This document shows, piece by piece, positions 1 to 10,688 of a DNA stretch of 64,000 nt. This DNA is from Coenobita brevimanus. Its lineage: Eukaryota > Arthropoda > Malacostraca > Decapoda > Coenobitidae. The stretch lies in contig CM064664.1 of the NCBI GenBank assembly GCA_032717465.1, positions 3,198,469-3,262,468 on the forward strand. Direction: 5' to 3'. The position numbers and the translations under genes are program-made. Below the pieces are notes generated by a model. That model did not search any database. It was not told the origin of the DNA and was given only the letters and a program-made list of their open reading frames with translations. Every line of letters begins with the position of its first letter. The first letter of the stretch is position 1.

Positions 1-600
1 ATTTGTGGTTACAGAAAAACGTGACAGGACTTAACTGGCGGCGAAACTTGAGGCCCAAGACACTAAAAACTCTTTAGAAATATCAAGAAACAGCCGCCAT
101 TGTGTTTTCGATAACACGGAAAAAGTTTGCCTAAATAACAATATATCCTTTCTATGTTTACGATCCTGTAAATCTCTTTACTTTCTTCATATTAGTCTTG
201 CTCTTGCCTGACCGTTATGATTTTTTTTTTCGATTTCATATTTTACTCAAGGAGTTTAATTCAGGATGTTTCTGACTCCATCCTGGAAGAAGGAATTCTT
301 GTCAGTAGGGTAAAAAAAAAAAAAAAATGCAGTATATCAATGTAATTATTTAGCAGTTTTGTAGTGTGCATTAGTGCCGGGTTACTTTCCTTGTTTGGCA
401 GCAGGAAACCACTGCACATCTCCTAAACCACTCACTGCTATGTATTAGTTACTCTGGCAACCCACAACCTGTTTCATGTAACTGGGGAGACAACTGCTTA
501 ATCTACTCCCGGATTTTCTATGTAATAATATGCCTTATTGAATAAAAGTACATACCTATCTCATTCAGTATCGTAACATGCTTTCCAGGTAATTTCATCG
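1..600. other. No gene recognised
   Basis: AT-rich sequence with homopolymer runs (T at about 220-230, A at about 313-327) and no long ORF or recognisable element. It is left of the 5' truncation of the jockey-like LINE that starts near 605. Confidence 0.6.
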
Positions 601-604
601 ATTG

Positions 605-2645
605 TTAAAGAGTGCCCAGGCAGTGAAAAATTTTTCATGTTCCTTTGGTTCTCTGAGACGAAAACAGCCAAGCTGTTTACCACCCATGAATCATATCATC
701 TTTACGTTTCTGCCCGGAATCGTCCTAAGTTTGTTCTTCGCTGTGCTAAAAATAATTTCATCCGTACTAAATGTTCTCAATTCTCCAACTCGAATACTTC
801 CCGCTCCTTCCGGCACCTTGCCAAAAAACTCTCTAACAACTTTACCTCATCATGCTTCCCTCTTCTTTTCCACTCTGATGGTTCTGTAGCTATTTCTTCT
901 ACTGATAAAGCAAATCTCTTTGCTCAGACTTTCTCCTCCAATTCCACCTTAGACGAGTCCGGTGCTGTTCCTCCATCACTTCCCCCCTCTGACTTCCTCA
1001 TGGCTGACATTAAAATTTCTTCAGCTGATGTATTTTCTGCCATCACTGGCCTCAATACTAATAAGGCATATGGGCCTGATGGAGTCCCTCCTGTTGTTCT
1101 CAAGAACTGTGCTTCTGTGCTTACACCCTGCCTAGGTAAACTCTTTCGCCATTGTCTGTCAGCTTGTACCTTTCCTTCTTGCTGGAAGTTTGCTCTCATT
1201 CAGCCAGTCCCAAAGAAGGGTGACCATTCCCAATCCTCTAACTATTGTCCAGTTGCTTTAACATCCTGTATTTCAAAAGTTTTCGAGTCATTTCCTAATA
1301 GAAAAATTTCAAGGCATCTTTCCTATCACAACCATCTTTCTGATCGTCAGTACGGCTTCCATCAGGGACGCTCCACTGGCAATCTTCTCACCTACCTTTC
1401 AGACTCCTGGTCATCCTCCTTTCGGGACTTTGGCGAAAGCTTTGCCATTGCACTTGACATCTCAAAGGCTTTCGATCGAGTCTGGCATAAATCTTTAATT
1501 TCCAAACTGCCCTCTTGTGGTTTCTATCCTTCTATCTGTGCCTTCATCTAGAGCTTCCTTTCTGGTTGTTCTATAGCCGCTGTTGTAGACGGCCATCGTT
1601 CTTTTAGATCTATCAACAGTGGTGTTCCTCAGGGCTCTGTCCTATCACCAACTCTCTTCCTTTTATTCATCAACGACCTTCTAAGCTGTACATCTAACCC
1701 TATCCACTCGTATGCTGATGACTCCACCCTTCACCTTTCCATTCGGTTCCCGCAATGCCCATCTCAGCAGTTACTTCAACAAACAAGGGATGAGGCTATG
1801 GCACACCTAATGTCTGACTTGGCTTGTATCTCTGACTGGGGTAAAAATAATCTGGTTGTTTTTAATGCATCTAAGGCTCAGATCTTACACCTATCAACCC
1901 ATCAAAATCTTCCACAGGTATACCCACTAATGTTTAATAATATTCAGCTTAATCCTGCATCATCCTTGAACATGTTTGGAGTTTCATTTACTCGGGACTT
2001 ATCTTGGAAAGATCATATTGCATCTATTGTAAAATCTGCTTCCAAGAGATTAGGTGTGCTAAGCCGACTCTCTTCCTTCTTTACCCCTGCACAATTGTTG
2101 ACTCTATACAGGGGTCTTATCCGCCCCTGTGTGGAATACAACTCTTATGTGTGGGGAGGCTCCCCACTTACAGCTCTTCTCAATATGGTGGAGTCAAAGG
2201 CTTTTCGTCTCATTAACTCCGCTCCTCCCTTCAACCTCTGTCTCTTCACCGCACTGTTGCATCTGTTTCTCTATTTTATCGCTACTTCAATGGTCACTGC
2301 TCCTCAGAATTGTCTGCATGCATTCCTCCACCTCTACGACGGGCGCGTAGCACTCGTCTAGCAGCACACTCTCATCCCTTTCCTGTCCATCTCTCTAATG
2401 TAAGAATTAACCGTTACTCCCAGTCCTTCATTTATGCAACAGGTCAACTCTGGCACTGTCTCCCTCTGTCTGTATTTCCTGCTTCCTATGATCTCCAGTC
2501 TTTCAAACGCAGTGTGTCCAGGCATCTAGGAATGATCGGATCTTGAATTTGGCTCTCTCGTGTTTTGTGTTTCTCTTGGAGGGAACTGTTATTGTGGGCT
2601 CATGGCCTTTGGTTCCTTCTTCCTCGCATAAAAAAAAAAAAAAAA
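605..2645 (+). mobile_element. Jockey-like non-LTR retrotransposon, 5'-truncated copy 1
   Basis: The segment carries a jockey-type reverse transcriptase and ends in an A-run (about 2630-2645), as expected for target-primed insertion. The 5' part, including the endonuclease, is absent, so this is a 5'-truncated copy. Related copies lie on the minus strand at 25.1-27.5 kb and, as an endonuclease fragment, at 32.2-32.9 kb. The shared amino-acid stretches (for example NSPTRILPA and LQSFKRSVS) tie the first two to one family. Confidence 0.85.
637..2546 (+). pseudogene. Jockey-like reverse transcriptase, broken
   Basis: This encodes the RT of a jockey-like LINE, which copies element RNA at a nicked chromosomal site. 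Visible in order: the linker after the endonuclease; KAYGPDGVP (RT motif 1 region); SKVFE and QYGFHQGRST; LDISKAFDRVWH with the first catalytic Asp; then a stop at 1549-1551. The same frame resumes with SGVPQGSVLSP and SYADDSTLH (the YADD box, near 1710), followed by thumb and C-terminal sequence to about 2300. A frameshift near 2310 moves the C-terminus (YSQSFIYATGQLWHCLP) to another frame that ends at 2546. The stop and frameshift make it inactive. Family assignment to jockey rather than another CR1-group clade rests on recognised motifs, not a search. Confidence 0.85.
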
Positions 2646-2890
2646 GTTTGTGAATATAACAATATTCCATGTTAATCATCTTGGGGGATCCTAAGAAGGT
2701 ACCTGTAACCATCCAGGAGGCTCTAGGAAGACTAATTTCTGACCGGTCTCTCAGTGACACTTTTAAACTGGCCCCTGGGCCGGTCCGACACAGAACAAAA
2801 CGGTTATGAGATATCAAGGGTTGGTGTACTCATAAAATATGTCAGCGTTGTAAAGTGCTTGACAGACCAGGATAATTTCTGTACTATATT
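2646..2890. other. Spacer, no gene recognised
   Basis: Short unique-looking spacer between the poly-A of the jockey copy and the TAGA-rich end of the minus-strand RTE-A copy. Confidence 0.5.
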
Positions 2891-2892
2891 GT

Positions 2893-5005
2893 TTGTCTGT
2901 CTATCTATTTATTGCCAGACGCCTTGATCCCGGAAGAGGTGGCCACAAACAAACCGCCTCCATATCGTCCTGTACCCCGCCATTTCACTGCCTTGTCCCC
3001 AGCTCACACTCCCCTCTCTCATATACCTCTCCACTCCATACCTCCAACTCATCCTTGGCCTCGCCTTCCCTCTTCCCCCCTCCACCTCACTTGCATACAC
3101 TCTCCTTGTCAGTCTCTCATTCTCCAATCTCCATCCTCTCCACATAGCCAAACCACCTCATTGTGTTTCTACTAACGCTTCCTGTCACATCCACATCCAC
3201 ACCACAAAGCTCCTTCATTTCCTTATTTGTCAGTCTGTCCCTCCATGTGATTCCACATGCTCCCCTCAACTAACTCATTTCCTCTGCTCTCGTTCTTGAC
3301 TTGTATCCTGCCAACAAGGCCCAAGATTCACTTCCATGCATTAGAGTTGGTATCACAATACTGTCATGCAGTAACTTTTTCACCCCCATGCTTAATTCCC
3401 TGTTTCTTATTACTGCTTTCAGGGAACCAGCAACCTTTCTTCCCTGTTGTACCCTTTCAAACACTTCAACCTCCAAACTTCCATCCTTACTCATCACACT
3501 ACCCAAGTACTTAAATGCACATTTTCCATTTCCTCCTCATCCAATCTCACTGTACATTCACTGACTTCATTTTTGTTGGAGACCATAACTTTACTCCTCC
3601 CTACATTCACCTTCAGATTCCGGTTCTTACACACTCTCCCAAACTCATCCACCAAACCTTGCAGCTCCCCTTCGTCTTCACTTAACAACACTGTATCATC
3701 TGCAAACAACAGTATCCAAAACATTGCCCTCTCTCTTTGGGGCCGCTCCAACATCCACTGCCCTACCTTGTATGTCTTTTATAATCCCATCCATATACAG
3801 ATTGAACAACTATGAGACATGACACATCCCTGTTTCAGTCCAACCTTCAAATAGAAAAATTCACTCAGTTTGCTATCCAGATGCACTCAGCCTTAGCATC
3901 CTCATACATACTCTTCACAGCATTCAACATCTTCGCATCTACTCCATATATTCTTAATACTTTCTATAATCCTTGTCTCTTCACCCTGTCATATGCATTC
4001 TCCAATCCATGAAGGCCGCTTACAACTTTTTTCCCTTCTTTAGACATTTTTCTACTAAAGATCTAAGAATGAATATCTGATCTACACAATCTCTTCCCTT
4101 ACTAAAACCTCATTTGGACCTTGATTTTCACCACCACGAAGTGGTGATCAGAAAGTCCACACACCCAACCTCTATATGCTCTTGCATCCATAACACACCT
4201 TATCCTATCATCCTCACACACATAATCAGTCATTGCCTTCCGTTCATTCAGTTCACCATGCACCCTTCTCATCACTTGCCACGTATACCTGTGGATCATC
4301 TTGTGTCTGAAGAGGGTATTGGTTATCACCAACCCCCTCCCAGCACAAATATCTGCTAAAGCACTGGCATTCTCATCCATCTCTGCAGGCACACCCCACT
4401 CACCAACTACTCCATCCACCTTCACATACCCTACTTTTCCGTTTGTATTTTCAGTCAAACACACTTTCACACACCTTTCAAACTTTTCCATGCTAACTTC
4501 CACATTTGTCCAAAACTCCTCTCTCACTCTGCTTGCACGATTTTGCGTTGGCGCATGCACACACACAATCGCCCACATTTGTAGTCCAAGTTTCAATCTT
4601 ACACACACAATCCTTGAGCCAACTGATCCATACTCTCTTATATTCTCCTTCCATCTGTTACTCACAATAATATACACTCCTTTTCCCCTCTCATTCTCAC
4701 CTACTCCCGTGCATATACCCCATCCATTACTTCCAATCCCTCACATACTCACTTTTCCATTTAGTTTCAGTTAATCCACATACATCCACTTTTGCACCCT
4801 CAGGCACCTGGACAATCTCTCTTTTTCGCATCATCATTTGCACCCCTTACATTCCATGTCACGATCCTTACCATGTCCTTTGTTCGGTCCTTAGCCGTCA
4901 CCTGTTGGTCATTCCTGGTCCGAGGCTTCTCTTTCTTAATTTCAGTTAATTGTTTTCCGTGGATGAGCACTAGCCTTCCGCCAACCTACTTGTTGTCATG
5001 TAGGG
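2893..5005 (-). mobile_element. RTE family A copy 1, internally deleted
   Basis: Read on the minus strand, the element has its 5' end near 5005 and its 3' end at 2893-2915, where a TCTATCTATTTATTG block is the complement of the TAGA tail. The same 3' end occurs on the plus-strand copy at about 24160 and on the stub at 28184-28430. About 1.04 kb present in the plus-strand copy (about 21,940-22,965 there) is missing: endonuclease sequence joins directly to RT sequence near 4112. It is a degraded, non-functional copy. Confidence 0.85.
2908..4960 (-). pseudogene. RTE-type endonuclease/reverse transcriptase, broken
   Basis: The protein would be an apurinic-type endonuclease plus RT of the RTE clade. 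The endonuclease part (4677 down to 4102) shows VCVHAPTQNRA, the DICAGRGLVITNTLF block and the C-terminal GLSDHHFVVVKI, where SDHH is the catalytic histidine motif. The RT part is in pieces: a degraded block at about 4090-3760, the FADDTVLLSEDEGELQGLVDEFGR block (YADD box as FADD) at 3754-3494, thumb sequence at 3506-3270, and the C-terminal tail at 3151-2909. Multiple frameshifts and an internal deletion exclude activity. Confidence 0.8.
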
Positions 5006-5009
5006 AACA

Positions 5010-6040
5010 TGTGTTGGTTGGTTATAACGTTACCACCCAGCGTTGTAAATGATTTCTTGGTTTACAGGAAATCACTCTAACAGTTATAACAAGAAATTAT
5101 TAGGATCCCCTCCACCCCATAAAAGACAAATTGGCAAAGGGTAAAAAAGATGAACACAATGAACACTAATATTATTTTGGCACTAACTTACATACACTAC
5201 AGTCTCCGAAAGTCTCGCTCCTCCTGCTGTTCAGCAACTCGTAACCTTATATTAGTCTGAGTAAGGTTGCGTACCGTAACCATTAATATGATTGGTTACT
5301 TAAACAATTTAGTTTTACCCAGTTGTTAGGTACAATTACTATAAGTAATATGATGCATCAGTTACAGATGGGCAGAAACGAAAACTTTGAATCAATAGTA
5401 CATTTATGTCAAGTTTCAAAATATAATAAATATTCGTCGTATTCATGTTTTCCATTCTCTCCCAATATGCAATTTTGTGAGGGAGTCAGATCCCGATCAT
5501 TGTTCTTTAACTCGCTAAGAAGAAGTGAAGGTAACAATGAGGAGAGTTAATATGAAACAAAATTATCAATACAGCGTTACGACAATGAGTACCTGGATGG
5601 CAGATGACAAAGGCTCGGATTTTCGTCAGCCAGGGAAGCTCTATACAAGCACTTATGGACATCATTTTGGATATGGGTGGTTACTGTTATTGTCTTTGTG
5701 ATTTGTGCAGAGTAAAGAGAAATTGGAAGGATCTATGCAGCACAAATGAGGACAGGAAGGTGTAAAAAATTAAATATATCTCCGACGTAAAGATTCAATA
5801 GAGCTTCCTGAACCAACGAGAGTACGCATCTAATTACCTGTGGGTGATGAAGCAGGCCCTAATCAACGACACGGTTTTTGGTGATGATTATACAGTCTTC
5901 TTCACCAACCCATCTCTGCCAGGTCCTTAAAATGTACAGTTACATTCGTTAATACACCTACACTCATATTTAGTTTCGGTGCACTATCTGATGACCATAT
6001 TTGAAGGATGTGTGTGATGGGTATGGGGAAAGCACAGGCC
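5010..6040. other. No gene recognised
   Basis: About 1 kb of AT-rich sequence. The longest ORF (75 codons at 5323-5550) has no recognisable motif and is probably chance. Confidence 0.5.
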
Positions 6041-6091
6041 ACAGATGTGTGTCTGTGTGTTCTTACCTAATTATATCTTTACAGGAATGAG

Positions 6092-6911
6092 TCAAGCTCG
6101 TACTGTCCCGTGTCTTAAACCATATTTATCGTACATATCCTTAAATTTGTGAATTGTTTTGGCACACACTATTTCATTCGGTAGTGCATTCCATTGATCA
6201 ATTGCTCTGTTTGGGAAACTGAATTTCCTTACATCTTTATCACCTCTCTTCTTATGAAGTTTTTTGCAGTGTCCTCTTGCTGATGCTTCTCCATATGTTA
6301 AGTAATCATTTATGTCTAGTTTCTCCTTCCCTGATATGCACTTATATAGCATTATTATGTGACCTCTTTTCCTTCTCTCCTGTAGTGTTGGTAGATTCAG
6401 TTTATTTAGTCTTTCTTCGTAGTTTAGGTCCCTTAAGCTTGGTATCCATCTTGTAGCGGCCCTTTGAACTTTTTCAATCTTGTCTGTGTTTTTTGAGATG
6501 AGGACTCCAGACTACTGATGCATATTCCAGGGTTGGTCTAATGAATGATGTTATTATCCTTCTTAGCATGTCTTCATTTATGTATGTGAATGCTATTCTC
6601 ATATTTGCAAGCAGTGTATACATGTTCCATACCTTCTCGCTGATGTGGTCAGCCGGAGATAGTCTGTTATTGATAATCACACCTAGATGTTTCTCTCTTT
6701 CTGATGTGTATAGGGTTTTATTTCCTAACTTATAATCCCAACCAGGTCTTTTTCCACTTTTACCAAACTTGATTACATGACACTTGTCCACATTGAATTC
6801 CATTTGCCATGTAATACCCCATTCATGAAGATTATTTAATTCTTCTTGTAGCTCTTTACAAGAGTCTGTGTTAGTAATTCTCCTTTGTATTTTTGCATCA
6901 TCTGCAAACAT
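6092..6911 (-). pseudogene. CR1-like RT, C-terminal part
   Basis: This is the 3' third of the CR1-like ORF2. It begins with FADDAKIQRR (the YADD-type box) and continues with the RT thumb block FNVDKCHVIKFGKSGKRP and the conserved IRPTLEYASVVWSPH. A frame break lies near 6474-6490. The C-terminus, with FSFPNRAIDQWNALPNEIV, reads from 6352 to the stop at 6092. CR1-group elements typically end with such an F-x-R-x-x-x-x-WN-x-LP motif. Translation is interrupted, so it is a relic. Confidence 0.85.
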
Positions 6912-6944
6912 ATTCAGATAGCTCTCATTTCCAGTAGCACGGGC

Positions 6945-7560
6945 CGAACAGGGTAGTACTCCCGAGGGGAATGGGAATGCTGGTGATAGGTAGAGCTGGA
7001 GCCCCTGTTACATTAGCTATCTAACCATCCCCCTTTGCTGACCTTTTCAATGTGACAGTAACATGGAGAGTAGACCAGCATACTCTCCCAAACATTTCCT
7101 CTAACTATCTATGCACTACTACGTTACAGGGGTTGGCGTCAGCAAGGGCATGTGGCCAGAAAACTTTGCCCCCGCTACCTAGTGGCGGACTTCTGGGGGG
7201 AGGCGTGGCGGGGGTTCCGCTGGCATAGATCATGGGTCCAGGGCGAGATGGGGCTCGGGCCTGTGCTAGAAGGTACAGGGCATTGCGGTTCCCAGGCTGC
7301 CGCTTCCGCCCAATAGAGAGGGACCCGAACCTGGGAGTAGCGTCCCAGGAGGCTGCCCTATCAGTGGGTGTATAATGGCGGGATAGTTGCAGTGCCAAGA
7401 CGCGCTTGGAGGGTGTCCCTGCAGCTGTCCTGGCAGGGTGCCCCGAGGCCACTACCACAGCCACTGGTAAGCTGGTGGGCTAGGGGTCCCAGATCCATTG
7501 CCTGGACCTGGGATTGTGCGGTGAGTGGGACCTGTGCTGTGTCTGTCCCCATTTATTAAT
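6945..7560 (+). promoter_or_regulatory. Leader/5' UTR of the PHD-finger RTE
   Basis: This G+C-rich stretch differs sharply in composition from the AT-rich CR1 host element. It has no ORF that looks coding and precedes the ORF2-like start. Non-LTR elements carry internal promoters in their 5' UTR, so promoter activity is plausible, but no specific box is recognised. Confidence 0.4.
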
Positions 7561-7567
7561 ACTGAAG

Positions 7568-10480
7568 ATGACAAAACAAAAAAGGTTTCAAAGCAAGCCT
7601 GAGGACAGTAAATCACCCATGGGGATGAGGGTGGGTTCATGGAATGTGGGAAGTTTGAGGGGAAGAGCGGGGGAAGTCGTTGAGGCATTCAGTAGGAGGT
7701 GGGTGGACGTGGCGTGTTTGCAGGAAGTCCGGTACAGGGGTGGATCAGCCAGAAAGATTGTTGGGAAGGACTGTTGCTATAAGTTGTTTTGGCAGGGGAG
7801 GACAGACGGATATGGAGGTGTTGGTGTGATGGTTGCGGAGAAATGGGTGGAATATGTTATGAATGTTTTGAGAGTAAGCGATAAGATATTGGTTGTGAAA
7901 ATTCTGTTGGGAAGAAAGATAGCTGTGATTATATCGGCATATGCTCCACAGGCAGGATTGGATGAATCAGAGAAAGATAGATTTTGGGATGATTTAATAC
8001 GTGTAGTGGGTGGTATGCGGGATGATGAGATAGTGATTTTGGGAGGGGATTTAAATGGTCATGTAGGTGAAGCAGCACAAGGTTATGAAGGAGTGCATGG
8101 GGGATGTGCATATGGTCTAAGGAATGCAGAAGGGGAAAGGATACTCGAGTTTGGGGAGGCAACGGACATGATTGTGTGCAACACATATTTTAGGAAAAGA
8201 GACAGTAGGTTAATTACTTATGAGTCTGGGGGAAATAGCAGTCAGATAGATTATTTTCTGGTTAGGAGGGCCGATAGGAGGTTAGTGAGGGATGTTAAAG
8301 TTATAGGAAGTGAGGAGTGTGTGCAGCAGCACAAACTATTGATTTGTGATATGGTGCTTAAAGAACAAGTGATGAAAAAGAGGACTTATGTACCTAGGAG
8401 GAAAATATGGAAGCTGAAAAACCAAGTAGTAAGGGATGCCTTCTATAGCGAGTTGAGGAGAGTGGTGGCTGAACAGAGAGCTGTAGACAGAGGCGTTAAT
8501 GAACAGTACAGAGCCCTCAAGAACAATTTCTTGAGAGTTACTGATGTAACATGCGGCTGGACAAGAGGACCACCAAGACATAAAGTAACTTGGTGGTGGG
8601 ATGAGGGTGTAGAAGCTGCAATTAAGGAGAAAAGAAGGCTTTTCCGGGAATGGAAGAAGGGTGGTAGCAAAGAGGAATATTTGGCTGCCAAGCGTAGGGC
8701 TAGGAGAGAGGTATACAGGGCAAAGTCTGAGTCACACAGACAATTACTTGATAACCTAAATCATGGGGAAAGGAAAAATATATTTAGGGTGGCAGGTCAG
8801 GTGAAGAGGGATAATCGGGATATCATAGGTGAGCAGTGTGTGAAGAATGATGAAGGAAGGGCAGTGGTGAACAGTGAGGATATTAAAGATGCATGGAGAG
8901 AGCATTATAACCGGTTGTTGAATGAGGAGTTTGACTGGGACAGGGAAGGTTTGGAGCCAGCAGATCCAGTGTCTGGCCCTTGGCCTTTGATTGATACTGC
9001 TACTGTGAGTGAGGCAATAGGCAGGATGAGGGTGGGGAAGGCAGCAGGTGTGTCTGGGTTGACTGCCGAAATGTTGAAGGCCTCAGGCGATATAGGGGTG
9101 AGTTTAGTCACTGACCTGATAAATAGGATTATTTATGAGTGTGTTGTCCCAGATGATTGGCTGAAGAGTGTAATTGTAAATGTGTATAAAGGGAAGGGTG
9201 ATGCCCTGGAAAGAGGGAATTATAGAGGTATAAAGCTTTTAGATCAGATAATGAAGGTAATGGAGAGAGTTTTAGAAGGTATGATTAGAGAAAGAGTGAA
9301 TATTGATGAGATGCAGTTTGGGTTTATGCCAGGTAGGGGGACCACTGATGCCATATTCATTGTTCGACAGCTTCAGGAAAAATATATTGGTAGGAGAAGG
9401 GATCTTTATTTTGTTTTTGTTGATTTGGAAAAGGCCTTTGACAGAGTCCCTAGAGAGGTGGTGAAGTGGGCAATGAGAAAGCTTGGCTTGGAGGAGTGGC
9501 TGGTTAGGGTGGTTATGGCCATGTATGTGGGTGCTCACACCCAGGTGAGAGTGAATGGAGATTTGAGTGATGAGTTTTCCGTGAATGTTGGTGTGCATCA
9601 GGGGTCATTCTTGAGTCCCATGTTGTTTATCATGGTACTTGAAGCCCTTTCACGTGACTTTAGAAACGGACTCCCGTGGGAGTTGTTGTATGCTGATGAT
9701 TTGGTGTTGATTGCAGAGAATGAAAGGGAGGCGGAGGAAAGGTTTAGGAAGTGGAGAGATGGTATGGGGCAAAAGGGTTTAAGGGTAAATGCAGATAAAA
9801 CAAAAGTGATGATATCTAGGGTTGGTGGCGGTACTGTCAAAGACGAGGGAGAGTGGCCATGTGCAGTTTGCCACAAGGGCGTGGGAAGTAATTCCATCTT
9901 GTGCGGTGTGTGTGATAAATGGGTGCATAAGAGATGTAGTGGTATCAGAGGTAGACTGCGAGATAATGCTGAATTTATGTGTATGGCGTGCCGGGGTGAG
10001 CAGGTGGAGATCGTCAGACGTGAAAGGATTGAACTTGCTGGTGAATCTCTTGAGTGTGTGGAAGAGTTTTGTTATTTAGGAGACATGCTGTGTGCTGGAG
10101 GTGGGGCTGGAGCTAGCTCTGTGGCTAGGGTGAGAAGTGGTTGGAAGAAGTTCAGGGAGCTCTTGCCTCTCCTTACATTGAGGGGGCTCTCCCTACGTGC
10201 TAAGGGGTCTTTGTATGCAGCATGTGTTAGGAGTGTAATGCTGTATGGCAGTGAGACCTGGGCAGTGAAGGAGGAAGACATTCGCCGGCTCAGACGTACA
10301 GAAATGACAATGATTAGGTGGATGTGCAGTGCGTCCCTGCGTCCAAGGCCTGGAGGGGCTGGGTTTACAATGGAAGAGTTGAGAGGTAGGATGGGACTGG
10401 AGTGTATTGGTGTTGTGATGAGGAGAGGTAGATTGAGGTGTTTGGACATGTGGAGAGGATGGAGGATGATAGTTGGGTGA
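7568..10480 (+). CDS. RTE endonuclease-RT polyprotein with PHD zinc finger
   Basis: The open frame extends upstream to an ATG at 7514 (988 codons). I prefer the ATG at 7568 because it lies just before the endonuclease and after the leader. Residues are numbered from 7514. The apurinic-type endonuclease starts at about residue 38 (GSWNVGSLRGR) with LQE catalytic Glu71, then GGDLNGHVG and SSQIDYFLVRR. The RT has KAAGVSGLTAEML, FGFMPGRGTTDAIF, FVDLEKAFDRV (Asp637), GVHQGSFLSP and LLYADDLVLI (YADD 726-729). A C4HC3 PHD-type finger follows: Cys783, 786, 797, 800, His805, Cys808, 823, 826. The C-terminal region contains LYGSETWAV. A one-base deletion near 10440 moves the tail (GHVERM, then RKTWDEV) out of frame. 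That tail also has a TGA where CGA is expected. All catalytic motifs remain. Confidence 0.88.
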   Translation: MTKQKRFQSKPEDSKSPMGMRVGSWNVGSLRGRAGEVVEAFSRRWVDVACLQEVRYRGGSARKIVGKDCCYKLFWQGRTDGYGGVGVMVAEKWVEYVMNVLRVSDKILVVKILLGRKIAVIISAYAPQAGLDESEKDRFWDDLIRVVGGMRDDEIVILGGDLNGHVGEAAQGYEGVHGGCAYGLRNAEGERILEFGEATDMIVCNTYFRKRDSRLITYESGGNSSQIDYFLVRRADRRLVRDVKVIGSEECVQQHKLLICDMVLKEQVMKKRTYVPRRKIWKLKNQVVRDAFYSELRRVVAEQRAVDRGVNEQYRALKNNFLRVTDVTCGWTRGPPRHKVTWWWDEGVEAAIKEKRRLFREWKKGGSKEEYLAAKRRARREVYRAKSESHRQLLDNLNHGERKNIFRVAGQVKRDNRDIIGEQCVKNDEGRAVVNSEDIKDAWREHYNRLLNEEFDWDREGLEPADPVSGPWPLIDTATVSEAIGRMRVGKAAGVSGLTAEMLKASGDIGVSLVTDLINRIIYECVVPDDWLKSVIVNVYKGKGDALERGNYRGIKLLDQIMKVMERVLEGMIRERVNIDEMQFGFMPGRGTTDAIFIVRQLQEKYIGRRRDLYFVFVDLEKAFDRVPREVVKWAMRKLGLEEWLVRVVMAMYVGAHTQVRVNGDLSDEFSVNVGVHQGSFLSPMLFIMVLEALSRDFRNGLPWELLYADDLVLIAENEREAEERFRKWRDGMGQKGLRVNADKTKVMISRVGGGTVKDEGEWPCAVCHKGVGSNSILCGVCDKWVHKRCSGIRGRLRDNAEFMCMACRGEQVEIVRRERIELAGESLECVEEFCYLGDMLCAGGGAGASSVARVRSGWKKFRELLPLLTLRGLSLRAKGSLYAACVRSVMLYGSETWAVKEEDIRRLRRTEMTMIRWMCSASLRPRPGGAGFTMEELRGRMGLECIGVVMRRGRLRCLDMWRGWRMIVG

Positions 10481-10632
10481 GGAAGGTGAGAAGTGTTAAT
10501 ATTGGGGGTGGGGTTGTGAGGGGTTGACCGAGAAAGACATGGGACGAGGTCATTAAGTGTGACCTTAGGGTTAAGGGACTGAACAGGGAGGCTGCAATGG
10601 ATCGTGCAGCGTGGAGAGCCGCCATTAGGTGA
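10481..10632 (+). pseudogene. Displaced C-terminal tail of the PHD-finger RTE
   Basis: After the premature stop at 10480, the neighbouring frame continues the expected RTE C-terminus: FGHVERMEDDSW, then VRG-stop-PRKTWDEVIKCDLR, then AAWRAAIR before a stop near 10629-10631. The match to the usual GRPRKTWDE ending shows that the annotated ORF stop is an inactivating frameshift and not the true terminus. Confidence 0.75.
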
Positions 10633-10665
10633 CCAAGGCCGACACATGCAAGCATGTTGGAGCCT

Positions 10666-10688
10666 TTAAAAACGAAAACGAAAACGAT
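10666..10688 (+). repeat. (AAAACG)n 3' tail of RTE
   Basis: Three tandem units of AAAACG mark the 3' end of the RTE. CR1 sequence resumes immediately afterwards. Confidence 0.8.

Larger units (their letters stand above)
6945..10688 (+). mobile_element. RTE-like LINE with PHD finger, near-intact, nested in CR1
   Basis: The element has a GC-rich leader of about 600 bp (6945-7560), one long ORF, a short 3' UTR and a terminal AAAACG tandem repeat (10668-10688). RTE-clade elements commonly end in short tandem repeats rather than poly-A. It lies in the opposite orientation to the CR1 element it interrupts. Only one small frameshift and one stop near the 3' end of the ORF are visible, so this is a comparatively recent insertion. 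Confidence 0.85.

Noticed and set aside
4301..4774. 157-codon plus-strand ORF
   Set aside because: Antisense of the RTE-A endonuclease on the minus strand.
10072..10647. 191-codon minus-strand ORF in the 3' part of the RTE
   Set aside because: It is the antisense shadow of the RTE C-terminal region, with typical Ser/Pro/His-rich antisense composition.
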